Shown here piece by piece: positions 53,586 to 62,551 of a DNA stretch of 64,000 bases. The notes below the pieces were generated by a model. That model did not search any database and was not told the DNA's origin. It worked only from the letters and a program-made list of their open reading frames with translations. Position 1 is the first letter of the stretch. Every line of letters starts with the position of its first letter. This DNA comes from Chryseobacterium edaphi (lineage in GTDB: Bacteria; Bacteroidota; Bacteroidia; Flavobacteriales; Weeksellaceae): assembly GCF_025628985.1 (NCBI RefSeq), contig NZ_JAOTEM010000002.1, positions 558,001-622,000 of the forward strand, given 5' to 3'. Position numbers and translations under genes: made by a program.

Positions 53586-54113
53586 ATGAAATTTTTGATT
53601 TCAATATTTTTATTAACCTTTCTGCAGATGTGCTCGCAGACAAAAAAACCTGTCAAAACTACTCCTATGGAAAATACAGAAGCAAAAAACAATCCATATT
53701 ATTCAAGAACAGACCGTACAAAACTGAATGTTTCAAATGCTGAATGGAAGAAAATTCTTTCTCCAGATTTGTATGCAATTGCAAGAGAAGCGGCTACAGA
53801 AAGACCTTTCACCGGAAAATACAATGAATTTGATGAATTAGGAGAATATTACTGTGCGGTTTGCGGTAATCATTTGTTCAGATCAGATTCTAAATTTTCA
53901 TCAACTTGCGGATGGCCAAGTTTCTTCGAAGCTGATAAACAAGGTACTGCTTACAACAGAGATTCTTCTCACGGGATGGAAAGAATTGAAGTTGTCTGCA
54001 AACGTTGTGATTCTCATTTAGGACATGTTTTCAACGACGGTCCTGCTCCGACAGGAACGCGTTATTGCATGAATTCTGTAAGTTTAGAGTTTGTTGCCGA
54101 TTCAGAAAAATAA
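53586..54113 (+). CDS. msrB: Lipoprotein methionine-(R)-sulfoxide reductase
   Basis: MsrB repairs the R form of methionine sulfoxide in proteins. The 175-aa product begins with a lipoprotein signal (lipobox FLQMC, Cys16), so it works outside the cytoplasm. The zinc cysteines are CAVC and CKRC, the fold motif is STCGWPSFFEA, and the catalytic Cys is in RYCMNS. The ATG at 53586 was chosen because it starts the signal peptide. No msrA is fused or adjacent. Confidence 0.94.
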   Translation: MKFLISIFLLTFLQMCSQTKKPVKTTPMENTEAKNNPYYSRTDRTKLNVSNAEWKKILSPDLYAIAREAATERPFTGKYNEFDELGEYYCAVCGNHLFRSDSKFSSTCGWPSFFEADKQGTAYNRDSSHGMERIEVVCKRCDSHLGHVFNDGPAPTGTRYCMNSVSLEFVADSEK

Positions 54114-54202
54114 AAGCTTACTATCAGATAATCATTAAGTTAAACTTTCTTAAATTCAGTTAAACTTTCTGTAGTTTTACAGAGAGTATGCTATGTTTTT
54201 TA

Positions 54203-54210
54203 TAAGTTTG
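54203..54210 (+). promoter_or_regulatory. Candidate -7 box (TAAGTTTG)
   Basis: TAAGTTTG matches TAnnTTTG and lies 32 bp upstream of the start of the L,D-transpeptidase-like gene. Confidence 0.45.
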
Positions 54211-54241
54211 TACCCGCAAATTTAATTTAACATAATATTTA

Positions 54242-54997
54242 ATGAAAGGATTTTATAGCTTATTAGGCATTGTGTATGTGATTTCAACTTCATTTTATCT
54301 TTCACCAAAAAGTGCAGATAATAAAGAAATCAAAAGCACAAAAAAAATAGAAACTTTAGTTGAAACGAAATCTGTAAAAAACACAAGCAATGTGAGTTCC
54401 TCAGAAGAACTTTATAATTCCATACTATTCGAAAGCGATCACAAACTTCAATTTGACGTATTTGCTAAAGCTTTAATAGGATTTGAAAATCTTAAAAAAG
54501 CCGGAAAACTAAATCAGGAAGCACATTTATTGACCATCTGCGATTTTTCAATGTCTTCGAATACCAAAAGACTTTGGGTAATTGATACCAACGAGAAAAA
54601 AGTTCTATTCAATTCATTGGTTGCGCACGGAAAAAATACAGGCGAAGAATTTGCCACCAATTTTTCAAATACGGAAAGTTCGCTTCAAAGCAGCATGGGA
54701 TTTTATATTACAGAATCAACGTATAATGGTGATAACGGATATTCTCTAAAATTGTTGGGAATGGACAAAGGTTTTAATGATGCTGCTTACAAAAGAGCGG
54801 TTGTGATGCATGGAGCAGATTATGTAAGTGAAGAATTCGCAGCAACTCACAAAAGAATAGGAAGAAGTTGGGGTTGCCCTGCAATTCCAAGAGCTTTGAC
54901 AGAGCCAATCATCAATACGATAAAAGGAAAGAATTGTCTTTTTATTTATTATCCCGACGAAAATTATCTTTCTTCTTCGGAATGGTTAAAAGCATAA
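54242..54997 (+). CDS. Secreted L,D-transpeptidase-like murein protein
   Basis: The 251-aa product has an N-terminal signal or anchor (MKGFYSLLGIVYVISTSFYL). The C-terminal domain resembles the murein L,D-transpeptidase catalytic domain: VMHGADYVSEEFAATHKRIG then RSWGCPAIP, with a His and the catalytic Cys in the SxGCPAIP context. Such enzymes remodel peptidoglycan or attach proteins to it. The gene has its own -7 box and terminator. Confidence 0.85.
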   Translation: MKGFYSLLGIVYVISTSFYLSPKSADNKEIKSTKKIETLVETKSVKNTSNVSSSEELYNSILFESDHKLQFDVFAKALIGFENLKKAGKLNQEAHLLTICDFSMSSNTKRLWVIDTNEKKVLFNSLVAHGKNTGEEFATNFSNTESSLQSSMGFYITESTYNGDNGYSLKLLGMDKGFNDAAYKRAVVMHGADYVSEEFAATHKRIGRSWGCPAIPRALTEPIINTIKGKNCLFIYYPDENYLSSSEWLKA

Positions 54998-55000
54998 AAC

Positions 55001-55026
55001 AAAAGCAGTCAAATTTGACTGCTTTT
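55001..55026 (+). terminator. Rho-independent terminator
   Basis: AAAGCAGTCAAA and TTTGACTGCTTT form a long stem with a T tail. Confidence 0.85.
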
Positions 55027-55168
55027 TATTGTATTAAAATATTCTTTGTGTTATTCTGACTAATAAGAATTTCTTACTTAAATTTTAAGGCTTTGAATTT
55101 CTCTCGCAGATTGAGCTGATTTAGCAGATGATTTTATTTGAATCTTTCATCTTCGAGAGTACTAAAAA

Positions 55169-56410
55169 TCAAGAAAATTTCTTAAAAATCAAAGTCGCAT
55201 TGTGTCCACCAAAACCGAAAGCATTGCTCAAAGCAAAATTGATTTCCTTTTCTTTAGCTTCATTAAAAACAATATTGATATCTCTCGGAATCCTCTCATC
55301 CACATGATGATTGTTAATCGTAGGTGGAATAATTCCTGTCTGAATTGCTTTTATTGAAATAATCGCTTCAGCTGCTCCTGCTGCTCCCAACAAATGTCCG
55401 GTCATTGATTTGGTAGCACTGATGTCAAGATTGGTATTTCCTTTAAATATTTTGTTGATGGCATTCAGCTCAATTAAATCTCCAAGTGGAGTAGAGGTTG
55501 CGTGAGGATTGATGTAATTGATGTCTTCTGCATTTGCACCGGCTTCTTCCAAAGCAAGTTGCATCGCTTTTATTGCTCCTGCTCCGTCCGGATGAGGTGC
55601 TGTCATGTGATAAGCATCGGCTGTCATTGCAGCACCCACTAATTCTGCATATATTTTTGCACCACGCGCTTTTGCGTGTTCGTACTCTTCAAGAACCAAA
55701 GATCCTGCACCTTCTCCCATGACGAAACCATCTCTGTCTGCATCATAAGGACGACTCGCTGTTGCAAAGTCATCATTTCTTGTAGACATTGCTTTCATGA
55801 CAGAAAATCCGCCAACCGAAGCCGGAGTAATGGCTGCTTCAGAACCACCACTGATAATCACCTTCGCTTTTCCTAATCGGATATAATTAAAAGCATCCAT
55901 GATTGCTGTATTTCCTGTAGCGCATGCAGAAACAGTTGTATAATTGATTCCCTGAAGACCAAACTTCATAGAAATCATTCCCGAAGCCATGTTGGCAATA
56001 AATTTAGGAACGAAAAAAGGGTTGAAACGAGGATTGCCTTCACCTTTTGCAAATTCCATTACTTCATGCTCGAAAGTCCACATTCCGCCTTGTCCGGTTC
56101 CCCAGATAACACCTGTATCAAAAGGATCCATTTTGTCAAATTCCAATCCTGAATCCTGAATTGCTTCTGCCGATGAGTATAATGCATATTGAGTGAAAAG
56201 GTCACTTCTTTTGATTTCGTTGTGGGTAAGATGAACTTTCGGATCAAAGTTTTTCACTTCACAGGCAAAATGAACCTTAAATTTTTCAGTATCAAAGTGG
56301 GTAATTAGATCTGCTCCGCTTTTTCCGTTAATGCTGTTTTGCCAAAAATCTTCGACATTGTTTCCCAAAGGTGTTACTGCACCCATTCCTGTGATGACAA
56401 CTCTTTTCAT
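55169..56410 (-). CDS. fabF: Beta-ketoacyl-ACP synthase II
   Basis: FabF extends fatty acids by condensing malonyl-ACP with acyl-ACP. The 413-aa thiolase-fold protein has the catalytic Cys in VSACATGNTAIMDAF (near 162) and the two His in INPHATSTPLGD and MTGHLLGAAGA. The C-terminal FGFGGHNATLIFKK is typical. No acpP is adjacent, so this is a stand-alone FabF; the primary fabF could be elsewhere. Confidence 0.94.
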   Translation of the reverse strand: MKRVVITGMGAVTPLGNNVEDFWQNSINGKSGADLITHFDTEKFKVHFACEVKNFDPKVHLTHNEIKRSDLFTQYALYSSAEAIQDSGLEFDKMDPFDTGVIWGTGQGGMWTFEHEVMEFAKGEGNPRFNPFFVPKFIANMASGMISMKFGLQGINYTTVSACATGNTAIMDAFNYIRLGKAKVIISGGSEAAITPASVGGFSVMKAMSTRNDDFATASRPYDADRDGFVMGEGAGSLVLEEYEHAKARGAKIYAELVGAAMTADAYHMTAPHPDGAGAIKAMQLALEEAGANAEDINYINPHATSTPLGDLIELNAINKIFKGNTNLDISATKSMTGHLLGAAGAAEAIISIKAIQTGIIPPTINNHHVDERIPRDINIVFNEAKEKEINFALSNAFGFGGHNATLIFKKFS

Positions 56411-56563
56411 ATAGATTTTATACTTTTTTTAATGGTTATATGGTATCGCTTATGTTCATTAATATTTATAAATCAAAATAAGTTTAAGCGATTTCATATA
56501 TAGATTTTATTCTTTATTAAAGTTTAACATAATCATGCCAAAAATAAATGGTGATTTTTATGT

Positions 56564-56989
56564 TTAATTATTGATTTTAAATAAATTAGAAGTTCCTTTT
56601 GCGATCAGGCGACTTTTATCTGAATTCCAGATTTCGCATTGTGCATTTACAAACTGTCTTCCTCGTTTGATTACTTTTGTTTCTGCGATAATGTCGTCGT
56701 TTTCCTTTGCAGTTGAGAAATAATCAATTGCATTATTGATCGTTGTGATAAATGATTTCTCATTTAAAGAAAACATCGTTGCACCAATAATATCGTCCAT
56801 AATTGCTGCAGTTACGCCACCATGAAGATTTCCCATCGGATTAAGCCATTCTGCTCTTACTTTATACCGAAACTCAATCTGCCCTTCTTCTGCTGAAATC
56901 ACAATCGGGTTGAGCCAGCGCATAAAAGGAGAAGGAGATTCTGTAAATTCTTTCCCGATGAAAGCTTGTAGTTTTGCGAGTTTGTCCAT
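56564..56989 (-). CDS. PaaI-type hotdog thioesterase
   Basis: The 141-aa protein has the hotdog core: GNLHGGVTAAIMDDIIGATM holds the HGG loop and catalytic Asp, and DYFSTAKENDDIIAETKVIK forms the later strands. PaaI relatives hydrolyse aryl- or acyl-CoA esters in the cytoplasm. Its start lies only 8 bp after the stop of the TetR gene, so the two form an operon and the thioesterase may be controlled by that regulator. Confidence 0.87.
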   Translation of the reverse strand: MDKLAKLQAFIGKEFTESPSPFMRWLNPIVISAEEGQIEFRYKVRAEWLNPMGNLHGGVTAAIMDDIIGATMFSLNEKSFITTINNAIDYFSTAKENDDIIAETKVIKRGRQFVNAQCEIWNSDKSRLIAKGTSNLFKINN

Positions 56990-56997
56990 AGCAATAT

Positions 56998-57600
56998 TTA
57001 TGATGGAATTTTGATTTCACGATCGATGATTGATAAAACCCTGTCTAAAGCCAGATTGAGATATTTTTCGTTGTCCGTGGTTTTTGATAAAAGAATGCCG
57101 CCTTCGATCAGCATGATGAAGAGCGATGAAAATTCTTCTGCATTGATTTTTCTGTTAAATTCCCCGTTTTCCTGACCCTTGATAATTATTTTTGATACTG
57201 TTTTCTTCCAATTTTCAAAAGAAATGGCAACCTGTTTTTTAAGATCGGGGAAAGTATCGTCGGATTCCGTGGCTGCATTCATGATGGGGCAACCTCCGTT
57301 TGCAAAAACAAAATGCCAGTTTTTCCGGTAAAATGCAACAAATGCGTAGAGTTTATCTAATAAAGTGGGGAATTCGTCGCCGAAAGATCTTAATAAATTT
57401 TTTCCAAGCAGACCGGAATTGAATTTATAAACTGCAATTGCCAATTCATCTCTGTTCTCGAAATTTCCATAAATGCTACCTTTTGTCAAACCGGTAGCTT
57501 CAGAAATGTCGGATAATGATGTTCTTGTGTAGCCTTTGCTGTTGAACAAGGCTGCGGTTTTTTCGATGATAAACTGTTTTGTCTTTTCTGCTTTAGACAT
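56998..57600 (-). CDS. TetR/AcrR-family repressor
   Basis: The 200-aa regulator has the N-terminal helix-turn-helix (TAALFNSKGYTRTSLSDISE then GLTKGSIYGNFENRDELA) and a helical ligand domain with SSLFIMLIEGGILLSK. The start at 57600 gives MSKAEKTKQFII; an upstream Met at 57642 would put the operator inside the gene. A strong inverted repeat at 57633-57653 is the likely autoregulatory operator. It is co-transcribed with the PaaI-like thioesterase. Confidence 0.9.
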   Translation of the reverse strand: MSKAEKTKQFIIEKTAALFNSKGYTRTSLSDISEATGLTKGSIYGNFENRDELAIAVYKFNSGLLGKNLLRSFGDEFPTLLDKLYAFVAFYRKNWHFVFANGGCPIMNAATESDDTFPDLKKQVAISFENWKKTVSKIIIKGQENGEFNRKINAEEFSSLFIMLIEGGILLSKTTDNEKYLNLALDRVLSIIDREIKIPS

Positions 57601-57632
57601 TTTAAGTAAAAATGTTCTGCAAATATAACAAA

Positions 57633-57653
57633 AATATACCAATCGGTATATTT
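57633..57653. promoter_or_regulatory. TetR operator
   Basis: The sequence holds ATATACC-AATC-GGTATAT, a perfect inverted repeat of seven-base arms, about 35 bp upstream of the TetR start codon. This spacing and design are standard for an autoregulated TetR gene. Confidence 0.7.
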
Positions 57654-57705
57654 TATTTCAGAATAAAGTCTGAGAATAATTTAAACTCAGACTTTTAATT
57701 TCTAT

Positions 57706-58122
57706 TTAAGCTAAAGTAGCGCTCAAAGTAATCTCAAAATTGAAAGCTGCACTTACCGGGCAACCTTCTTCAGCGATTTTTGCATACTTCTGAAATTCTT
57801 CTTCTGAAATTCCGGGAACTTTTGCAGTCAAAGTCAATTCAGATTTTGTGATTTTTCCGATACTTGGATCTAAAGTGATTACAGATTTTGTAGTCAGTTC
57901 TTCAGGAGTAAAACCGGCCTGAGAAAGTTCTGCACTTAGTTTCATAGTAAAACAACCTGCGTGAGCTGCAGCCAATAATTCTTCAGGATTTGTTCCTACA
58001 CCGTCTTCAAAACGGCTGCTGAAAGAATATTGAGTTTGATTTAAAGTTGTGCTTTGAGTCGTCAAATGACCTTTTCCTTCTTTTACGGTACCGTTCCAAA
58101 CGGCTGTTGCGTTACGTTTCAT
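57706..58122 (-). CDS. osmC: OsmC-family peroxiredoxin
   Basis: The 138-aa protein reduces organic hydroperoxides with a Cys pair: the first is in AHAGCFTMKLS and the second in AEEGCPVSAAF. GVGTNPEELLAAAHA is the conserved OsmC segment before the first Cys. It ends LSATLA. OsmC rather than Ohr is chosen from the wording of the N-terminus (ATAVWNGTVKEGKG). Confidence 0.9.
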   Translation of the reverse strand: MKRNATAVWNGTVKEGKGHLTTQSTTLNQTQYSFSSRFEDGVGTNPEELLAAAHAGCFTMKLSAELSQAGFTPEELTTKSVITLDPSIGKITKSELTLTAKVPGISEEEFQKYAKIAEEGCPVSAAFNFEITLSATLA

Positions 58123-58164
58123 ATTGATATTTTATGTTTAAAATTTAAATATAAAAATACGAAA

Positions 58165-58203
58165 AAGCATGATGACAACAGTATTAAATTGTTGAAATCA
58201 TGC
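58165..58203 (-). terminator. Terminator of the TonB-receptor operon
   Basis: GCATGAT and ATCATGC form the outer stem and CAACA/TGTTG the inner one, followed by TTTTTC on the minus strand. Confidence 0.75.
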
Positions 58204-58246
58204 CTTAAATTTTTAAATAAGATAATTTGAAAATTTATTTACCTGA

Positions 58247-60925
58247 CTAGAAACTTACATCCAGTCCAATATAGAAATTGGCTTTCATAATCGGAGCATA
58301 CACCATTCCTCCGTCAAAATAATTTCCGAAAGGATTTTTGAAATCTACAATCGCATTTTTCTGATTATAAGAAGTCAGGTTTTCACCGCCAAAATAAGCT
58401 CTGATTTTCTGATTGAAATTTCTTGAAATCTGGGCATTCAAGACCGTATAAGATTCGGAATAAGTCGGAATCTGAAATTCTGCAGGATTGCTTGAAGTAT
58501 TTGGAAGCCTTTGCTTTCCGACAACGTTTAAAGTAGTATCAAAACTCCAGAAAGCTCCTTTTTCACTTTTGTTTGTGGAGTAAGCTAAGTTGACGAAACC
58601 TCTGTGCTTCGCCATAAAAGGGACTTGTCTTCTTCCGTCCAGATAATCCGCCTGAACATCGTAATATTTGTAAGCCAGTCTTACGTCAAAATTTTTGAAA
58701 GGGGTAAAATCCCACTGTGTCTGGAAACTATTTGCAAAAGATTTTCCTTCTAAATTATAAAAAGTCAGTTGCTGAGGTGATCGGTCAAGATCTACCAAAA
58801 CCTGATCCTGAAAATCTGTTCTGAAAAAATCTGCCATCAAAGTCGATTTTCTTCCGAATACTTTAAATTCCTGTTGTAAACTTGCGCCATAATTCCACGC
58901 AATTTCGGGTTTCAAGCCATAAATATTTCCACCGTTCTGCAAGATTTGAATATTTCTGTTGGAAGCAAAATATTGTTGGTTTTCAGCAAAAACAGAAGCT
59001 GTTCTAAAACCTCTTCCAGCCGACAATCTTAAAATCGTTTGTGGAGTAAAATCATATTTAAAATTTAATCTTGGTGTAAACTGAGTTCCTGCCAAATTAT
59101 GAAAATCAGCTCTAGCTCCGGCAACCAAAGTGTATTTTAAACCTGTCAAGGTATATTCGGCAAAAATTCCGGGAACGACTTCGTTTCTTTTAAAATTGTC
59201 TAATAAATAATTCTCATCATAAGAATCGTACATAAAGCTCGCTCCGGTTTTATACTTATGATTGGTATTTCCGATGATGCTTTCAAAAATTAAATTAGAA
59301 TAATAGGTGTGCTGCTTTCCTGAATAATTTCTCAAGCCGAAAAAGCTGTTTTGCTGATGATAAACATATTGATTCATCCAGCCCAAGCTCTGATAAGGCT
59401 TTCCTTTGAAAACGTATCCCGTTTTGTTCCAGACCTGAAATCTTGAAATGTCGATTCCAACACCATAAGCAGTTTGATCTTCCTGATCTATCTGCTTATT
59501 GAAAGCGGTTTGTCCTGCAGTTCTCTCATCTTTTACGAAATTAATTCCAAAGTGCGAACCGAAACCTGACTTTTCTAAGTCGTTAAAATTCAATAAATAA
59601 GCTGCATTAATCTGAGAACCTTTTGGTCTGTCGAGAAAACCGTCATCATTCATATCTGTGTTCCCGAAAGTACCGTTTCCATGGAGTAAGAATGTTTGCG
59701 TCCATTGACCATTGATCGGGGCAACATGTGTGATATTTGCTTCGGCTCTTCCGTTAAAATCTGAAAATAGATTTAAAGAAGTTTTTGCTTTGTCAGAACT
59801 TTTTATCAATTCTGTATTGATCTGTCCAGTAATGCTTTCGTAGCCGTTTGTGACTGTACTTCCGCCTTTTGTCAACTGAATACTTTCAATCCAACGTCCT
59901 GGAATAAGATTTAAACCATACGCAGAAGCGATTCCTCTGATCTCAGGTAAAAGTTCTTTGGTTAAACTCGTGTATTTTTGGTCTAAACCTAACATTTTCA
60001 GTTGCTTTGTTCCTGTAACAGCATTGTTGAACGAAACATCCACAGTCGCATTAGTTTCAAAACTTTCAGATAAATTACAACACGCTGCTTTTAATAATTC
60101 TTTTGAATCAATATTAAAAACTAAACCTGCATCTTTTTTACTTATTGATGTTGCAGCCTTTGAAGCGGTTACTTTTACTTCTTCAATGTTTTTTGCGGTA
60201 TTATTTTCTGCACCGGTCGCTTCATTATGATTTTGATTTTCGTTATGAGTCTCATCCGAATGTACTTCAGCTCCCTTTTGTCCTAAAGGAATTTCTCTGT
60301 CGTAAAGGCAACAGCCCGGAAGTTTTTTATAGACAGAATCAGAGGCTTTGTACTTTTCGTTATCATGACCTACATCAGCGATTTTTTTCAGAATTTTATC
60401 TGACGAAGTTTTTGAAGCATCAAAATTTAAAGAAACTATTTGTGTTTCAGCATTCCAGTCTGCAGAGATTACTCCTGCATCTTTTGCTGCTTTTTCAATT
60501 CTTGCTTTACAAGATTCACAATTTCCTTTGACGAAAAATTCGTTTTCGGCTTTAGAATGATCGTGATTTTCTGTTGCAGAAACAGTTGTCTGAGTATCTC
60601 TTTCATAGTGACAACAGCTGGGAAGTTTTTCATAAGTTTCGTCAGAAGTTTTAAACTTTTCATTGTCATGACCAGCTTCTGCTACTTTTTTCAGAATGTC
60701 ATCAGTAGAAATATTTCCGGTGGTTTCTAATGTAAGTGTTTGATTTTCTACAGAATATCTTGCGGCGGAAGCTCCTGCTTTCAATGCCATGGTTTCTATT
60801 CTTTCTTTGCACATCTCGCAGTTTCCTTTTACGTGAAACTGACTTTTATTTAAAGTTTGAGCATAGATAAATTGCGTGAATAACAGGAATAGGCCAAGAA
60901 ATATCTTGGTAGTATATGATTTCAT
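58247..60925 (-). CDS. TonB-dependent receptor with two HMA metal-binding domains
   Basis: The 892-aa outer-membrane receptor has a signal peptide (MKSYTTKIFLGLFLLFTQFI) followed by two tandem heavy-metal-associated domains. The first has GNCEMCKERIE (Cys36, Cys39), AGHDNEKF and SCCHYER. The second has GNCESCKARIE, VGHDNEKY and GCCLYDRE. A plug domain follows (about residues 270-390, with GLNLIPGRWIESIQLTKGG), then a beta-barrel ending in NFYIGLDVSF. Normal receptors carry a carboxypeptidase-like N-domain instead. Copper or another soft metal is the likely ligand. It lies 67 bp after the Cys/His-rich gene. Confidence 0.9.
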   Translation of the reverse strand: MKSYTTKIFLGLFLLFTQFIYAQTLNKSQFHVKGNCEMCKERIETMALKAGASAARYSVENQTLTLETTGNISTDDILKKVAEAGHDNEKFKTSDETYEKLPSCCHYERDTQTTVSATENHDHSKAENEFFVKGNCESCKARIEKAAKDAGVISADWNAETQIVSLNFDASKTSSDKILKKIADVGHDNEKYKASDSVYKKLPGCCLYDREIPLGQKGAEVHSDETHNENQNHNEATGAENNTAKNIEEVKVTASKAATSISKKDAGLVFNIDSKELLKAACCNLSESFETNATVDVSFNNAVTGTKQLKMLGLDQKYTSLTKELLPEIRGIASAYGLNLIPGRWIESIQLTKGGSTVTNGYESITGQINTELIKSSDKAKTSLNLFSDFNGRAEANITHVAPINGQWTQTFLLHGNGTFGNTDMNDDGFLDRPKGSQINAAYLLNFNDLEKSGFGSHFGINFVKDERTAGQTAFNKQIDQEDQTAYGVGIDISRFQVWNKTGYVFKGKPYQSLGWMNQYVYHQQNSFFGLRNYSGKQHTYYSNLIFESIIGNTNHKYKTGASFMYDSYDENYLLDNFKRNEVVPGIFAEYTLTGLKYTLVAGARADFHNLAGTQFTPRLNFKYDFTPQTILRLSAGRGFRTASVFAENQQYFASNRNIQILQNGGNIYGLKPEIAWNYGASLQQEFKVFGRKSTLMADFFRTDFQDQVLVDLDRSPQQLTFYNLEGKSFANSFQTQWDFTPFKNFDVRLAYKYYDVQADYLDGRRQVPFMAKHRGFVNLAYSTNKSEKGAFWSFDTTLNVVGKQRLPNTSSNPAEFQIPTYSESYTVLNAQISRNFNQKIRAYFGGENLTSYNQKNAIVDFKNPFGNYFDGGMVYAPIMKANFYIGLDVSF

Positions 60926-60992
60926 TTGTTTAAAATTTAAATTAATTAAAAAACGATTCATTAAAATTTTTAATGAATAATCCGATTGATAA

Positions 60993-61349
60993 TTAACCTA
61001 GTTTTGGCGGTTGCCAAATATCTTTTAAACTGTCTGAAATGTGAGGATCAGAATATTGAAATTCTAATTTTTTATCCGTTTTAAATGGAGTATGATTGAA
61101 AAATACTGTTTTAGCAGCAAGGTTTTCAACGAAATTACTACAAGTTGCACAGAACGAACAGCAATCGTCATTGCAAGATGATTTACTGTCTTTTTTCCCA
61201 TGGTTGCTATGCTCTTTATCGCAACAGCTGTGTTTCTTTGAATCTGCTTTGCAGCAATTTTCCTGTGAAGCCTGAGCATAAAAATTATCTTTAGGAATCA
61301 AAAAAAATCCTAAACAAAAGATAATTAATAAAATCTGAATGTACTTCAC
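60993..61349 (-). CDS. Exported Cys/His-rich metal-binding protein
   Basis: The 118-aa product has a signal peptide (MKYIQILLIIFCLGFFLIP) and a metal-binding middle with CCKADSKKHSCCDKEHSNH and CNDDCCSFCATC, about eleven cysteines within 50 residues. The C-terminus IWQPPKLG is a tail I associate with small Bacteroidetes proteins encoded beside metal transporters. Placed directly before the HMA-TonB receptor, it probably binds or senses the same metal in the periplasm. Confidence 0.8.
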   Translation of the reverse strand: MKYIQILLIIFCLGFFLIPKDNFYAQASQENCCKADSKKHSCCDKEHSNHGKKDSKSSCNDDCCSFCATCSNFVENLAAKTVFFNHTPFKTDKKLEFQYSDPHISDSLKDIWQPPKLG

Positions 61350-61383
61350 GCTGCAAATCTACGAAAAATTTCTTTAGATGATT

Positions 61384-61809
61384 TTAAAATAATAAAGTTG
61401 TAAGAAAGGGTAAGATTAAAGTTAAAACAGTAAATAAGGCATCTCCATAATGTAAACGTCTATACTCACCTTGTTCCCAACTTGATTGCATATAAGCTTT
61501 CATTAAAGGTTCATTGCCATAGATTACTAAAAATAATTTTCTCAAAATTGAGTAATAAATCAAGAATAAGAGTGGTAGGAAAGACCAAAAAGCCGCATTT
61601 CCATTTGGCATCATTAGTAGTTTATTATCAATATTTAAATATCCTAAGACTGCTAATAAAACGGCTAAAATAAAACAGATGATATAAACTTTAGTTTTTT
61701 TTAGAAGTTTGTAGCCCAACCATAAAATAATTTGACCTCCACCTCCCGAGTAAATATAAGTCATTTGATCATTCAAATAAGGATTGATATTAAAAATCCA
61801 GAAACTCAT
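61384..61809 (-). CDS. Membrane protein of unknown function
   Basis: I do not recognise this 141-aa protein. It has about four membrane helices (around IILWLGYKLL, YIICFILAVLLAVLGYL, FWSFLPLLFLIYYSIL and LFTVLTLILPFLTTLLF) and a short amphipathic loop with SSWEQGEYRRLHYGD. It starts 8 bp after the stop of the HGxPxHxC lipoprotein gene and so is likely co-transcribed with it. Confidence 0.7.
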   Translation of the reverse strand: MSFWIFNINPYLNDQMTYIYSGGGGQIILWLGYKLLKKTKVYIICFILAVLLAVLGYLNIDNKLLMMPNGNAAFWSFLPLLFLIYYSILRKLFLVIYGNEPLMKAYMQSSWEQGEYRRLHYGDALFTVLTLILPFLTTLLF

Positions 61810-61817
61810 AAAAATTT

Positions 61818-62465
61818 CTATAATGCCTCACCCACTTTTTTAGCGCAATCATGCCAAGGTTCACCGTGTGCAGGATTTAATTTCGGTTTCGGTCCTGTAT
61901 TATTGGCAACAGCTTGAGGAGCCGGAACTGGTTGGGCAACTACTTGCGGCTGAGCGTTTTGTGCGGTCGGTTGAGGTGCAGGTTTACTGTTTAAAGGCTG
62001 TCCAACAGGAATGTCACATCTATGACCAGGTTGTCCGTGTGGAGGATTCATTCCGGGAGCTGTTTTTACTTGTTTCCCGTTTTGATCGATCATCACTTTT
62101 CCTGGGCTTACTGAATTGGGATCAATCTGGATCGTATTATTACCATTCACGGCTACATTTTGCGCTGCAGTTGGTTGTGTTGCAGCCGGTTTGCTGTTTA
62201 AAGGTTGTCCTACAGCAATATCACATCTGTGTCCCGGTTGTCCGTGAGGAGGATTCATTCCCGGTGCAGTAGCAACTGATTGAGAAGCTGGTGCAGCGGC
62301 TGGAATTCCGGCCTGATTTAATAATGAAGGTTGTGGAGTATTATTAACTTGAGGACCAGATTGCTGAACTCCTGCTTCTTCTTTTATGTAAGTAGGTCTT
62401 TCGTCTTTTTTGCAAGAAATTACTAAGATTCCTGCCGTAAGCATTCCTAAAAATATATTTTTCAT
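61818..62465 (-). CDS. Lipoprotein with HGxPxHxC repeats
   Basis: The 215-aa product is a lipoprotein (lipobox VISC, Cys18). The rest is Pro/Ala/Gln/Asn-rich and carries a repeated block: APGMNPPHGQPGHRCDI then AVGQPLNSKP, the same with PVGQPLNSKP, and a C-terminal variant LNPAHGEPWHDCAKKVGEAL. Each block supplies two His and one Cys, a plausible metal or haem site. It neighbours other metal-related genes. The family is widespread in Bacteroidetes as uncharacterised proteins. Confidence 0.8.
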   Translation of the reverse strand: MKNIFLGMLTAGILVISCKKDERPTYIKEEAGVQQSGPQVNNTPQPSLLNQAGIPAAAPASQSVATAPGMNPPHGQPGHRCDIAVGQPLNSKPAATQPTAAQNVAVNGNNTIQIDPNSVSPGKVMIDQNGKQVKTAPGMNPPHGQPGHRCDIPVGQPLNSKPAPQPTAQNAQPQVVAQPVPAPQAVANNTGPKPKLNPAHGEPWHDCAKKVGEAL

Positions 62466-62488
62466 AATAACTTGTCGTAAAAAACAAA

Positions 62489-62521
62489 ATTAGCAAAACA
62501 TTTCCAAATGCTTTGCTAATT
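62489..62521 (-). terminator. Terminator of the response-regulator operon
   Basis: ATTAGCAAA and TTTGCTAAT form the stem with a second CATTT/AAATG pairing inside, followed by T-rich sequence on the minus strand. Confidence 0.75.
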
Positions 62522-62551
62522 TATATATTATGTTACGATTTTAACGTTCGA

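Noticed and set aside
60469..60669. Lys-rich frame antisense or alternative to the HMA region
   Set aside because: It is an out-of-frame reading of the TonB receptor gene; the HMA motifs and codon pattern are in the long frame.
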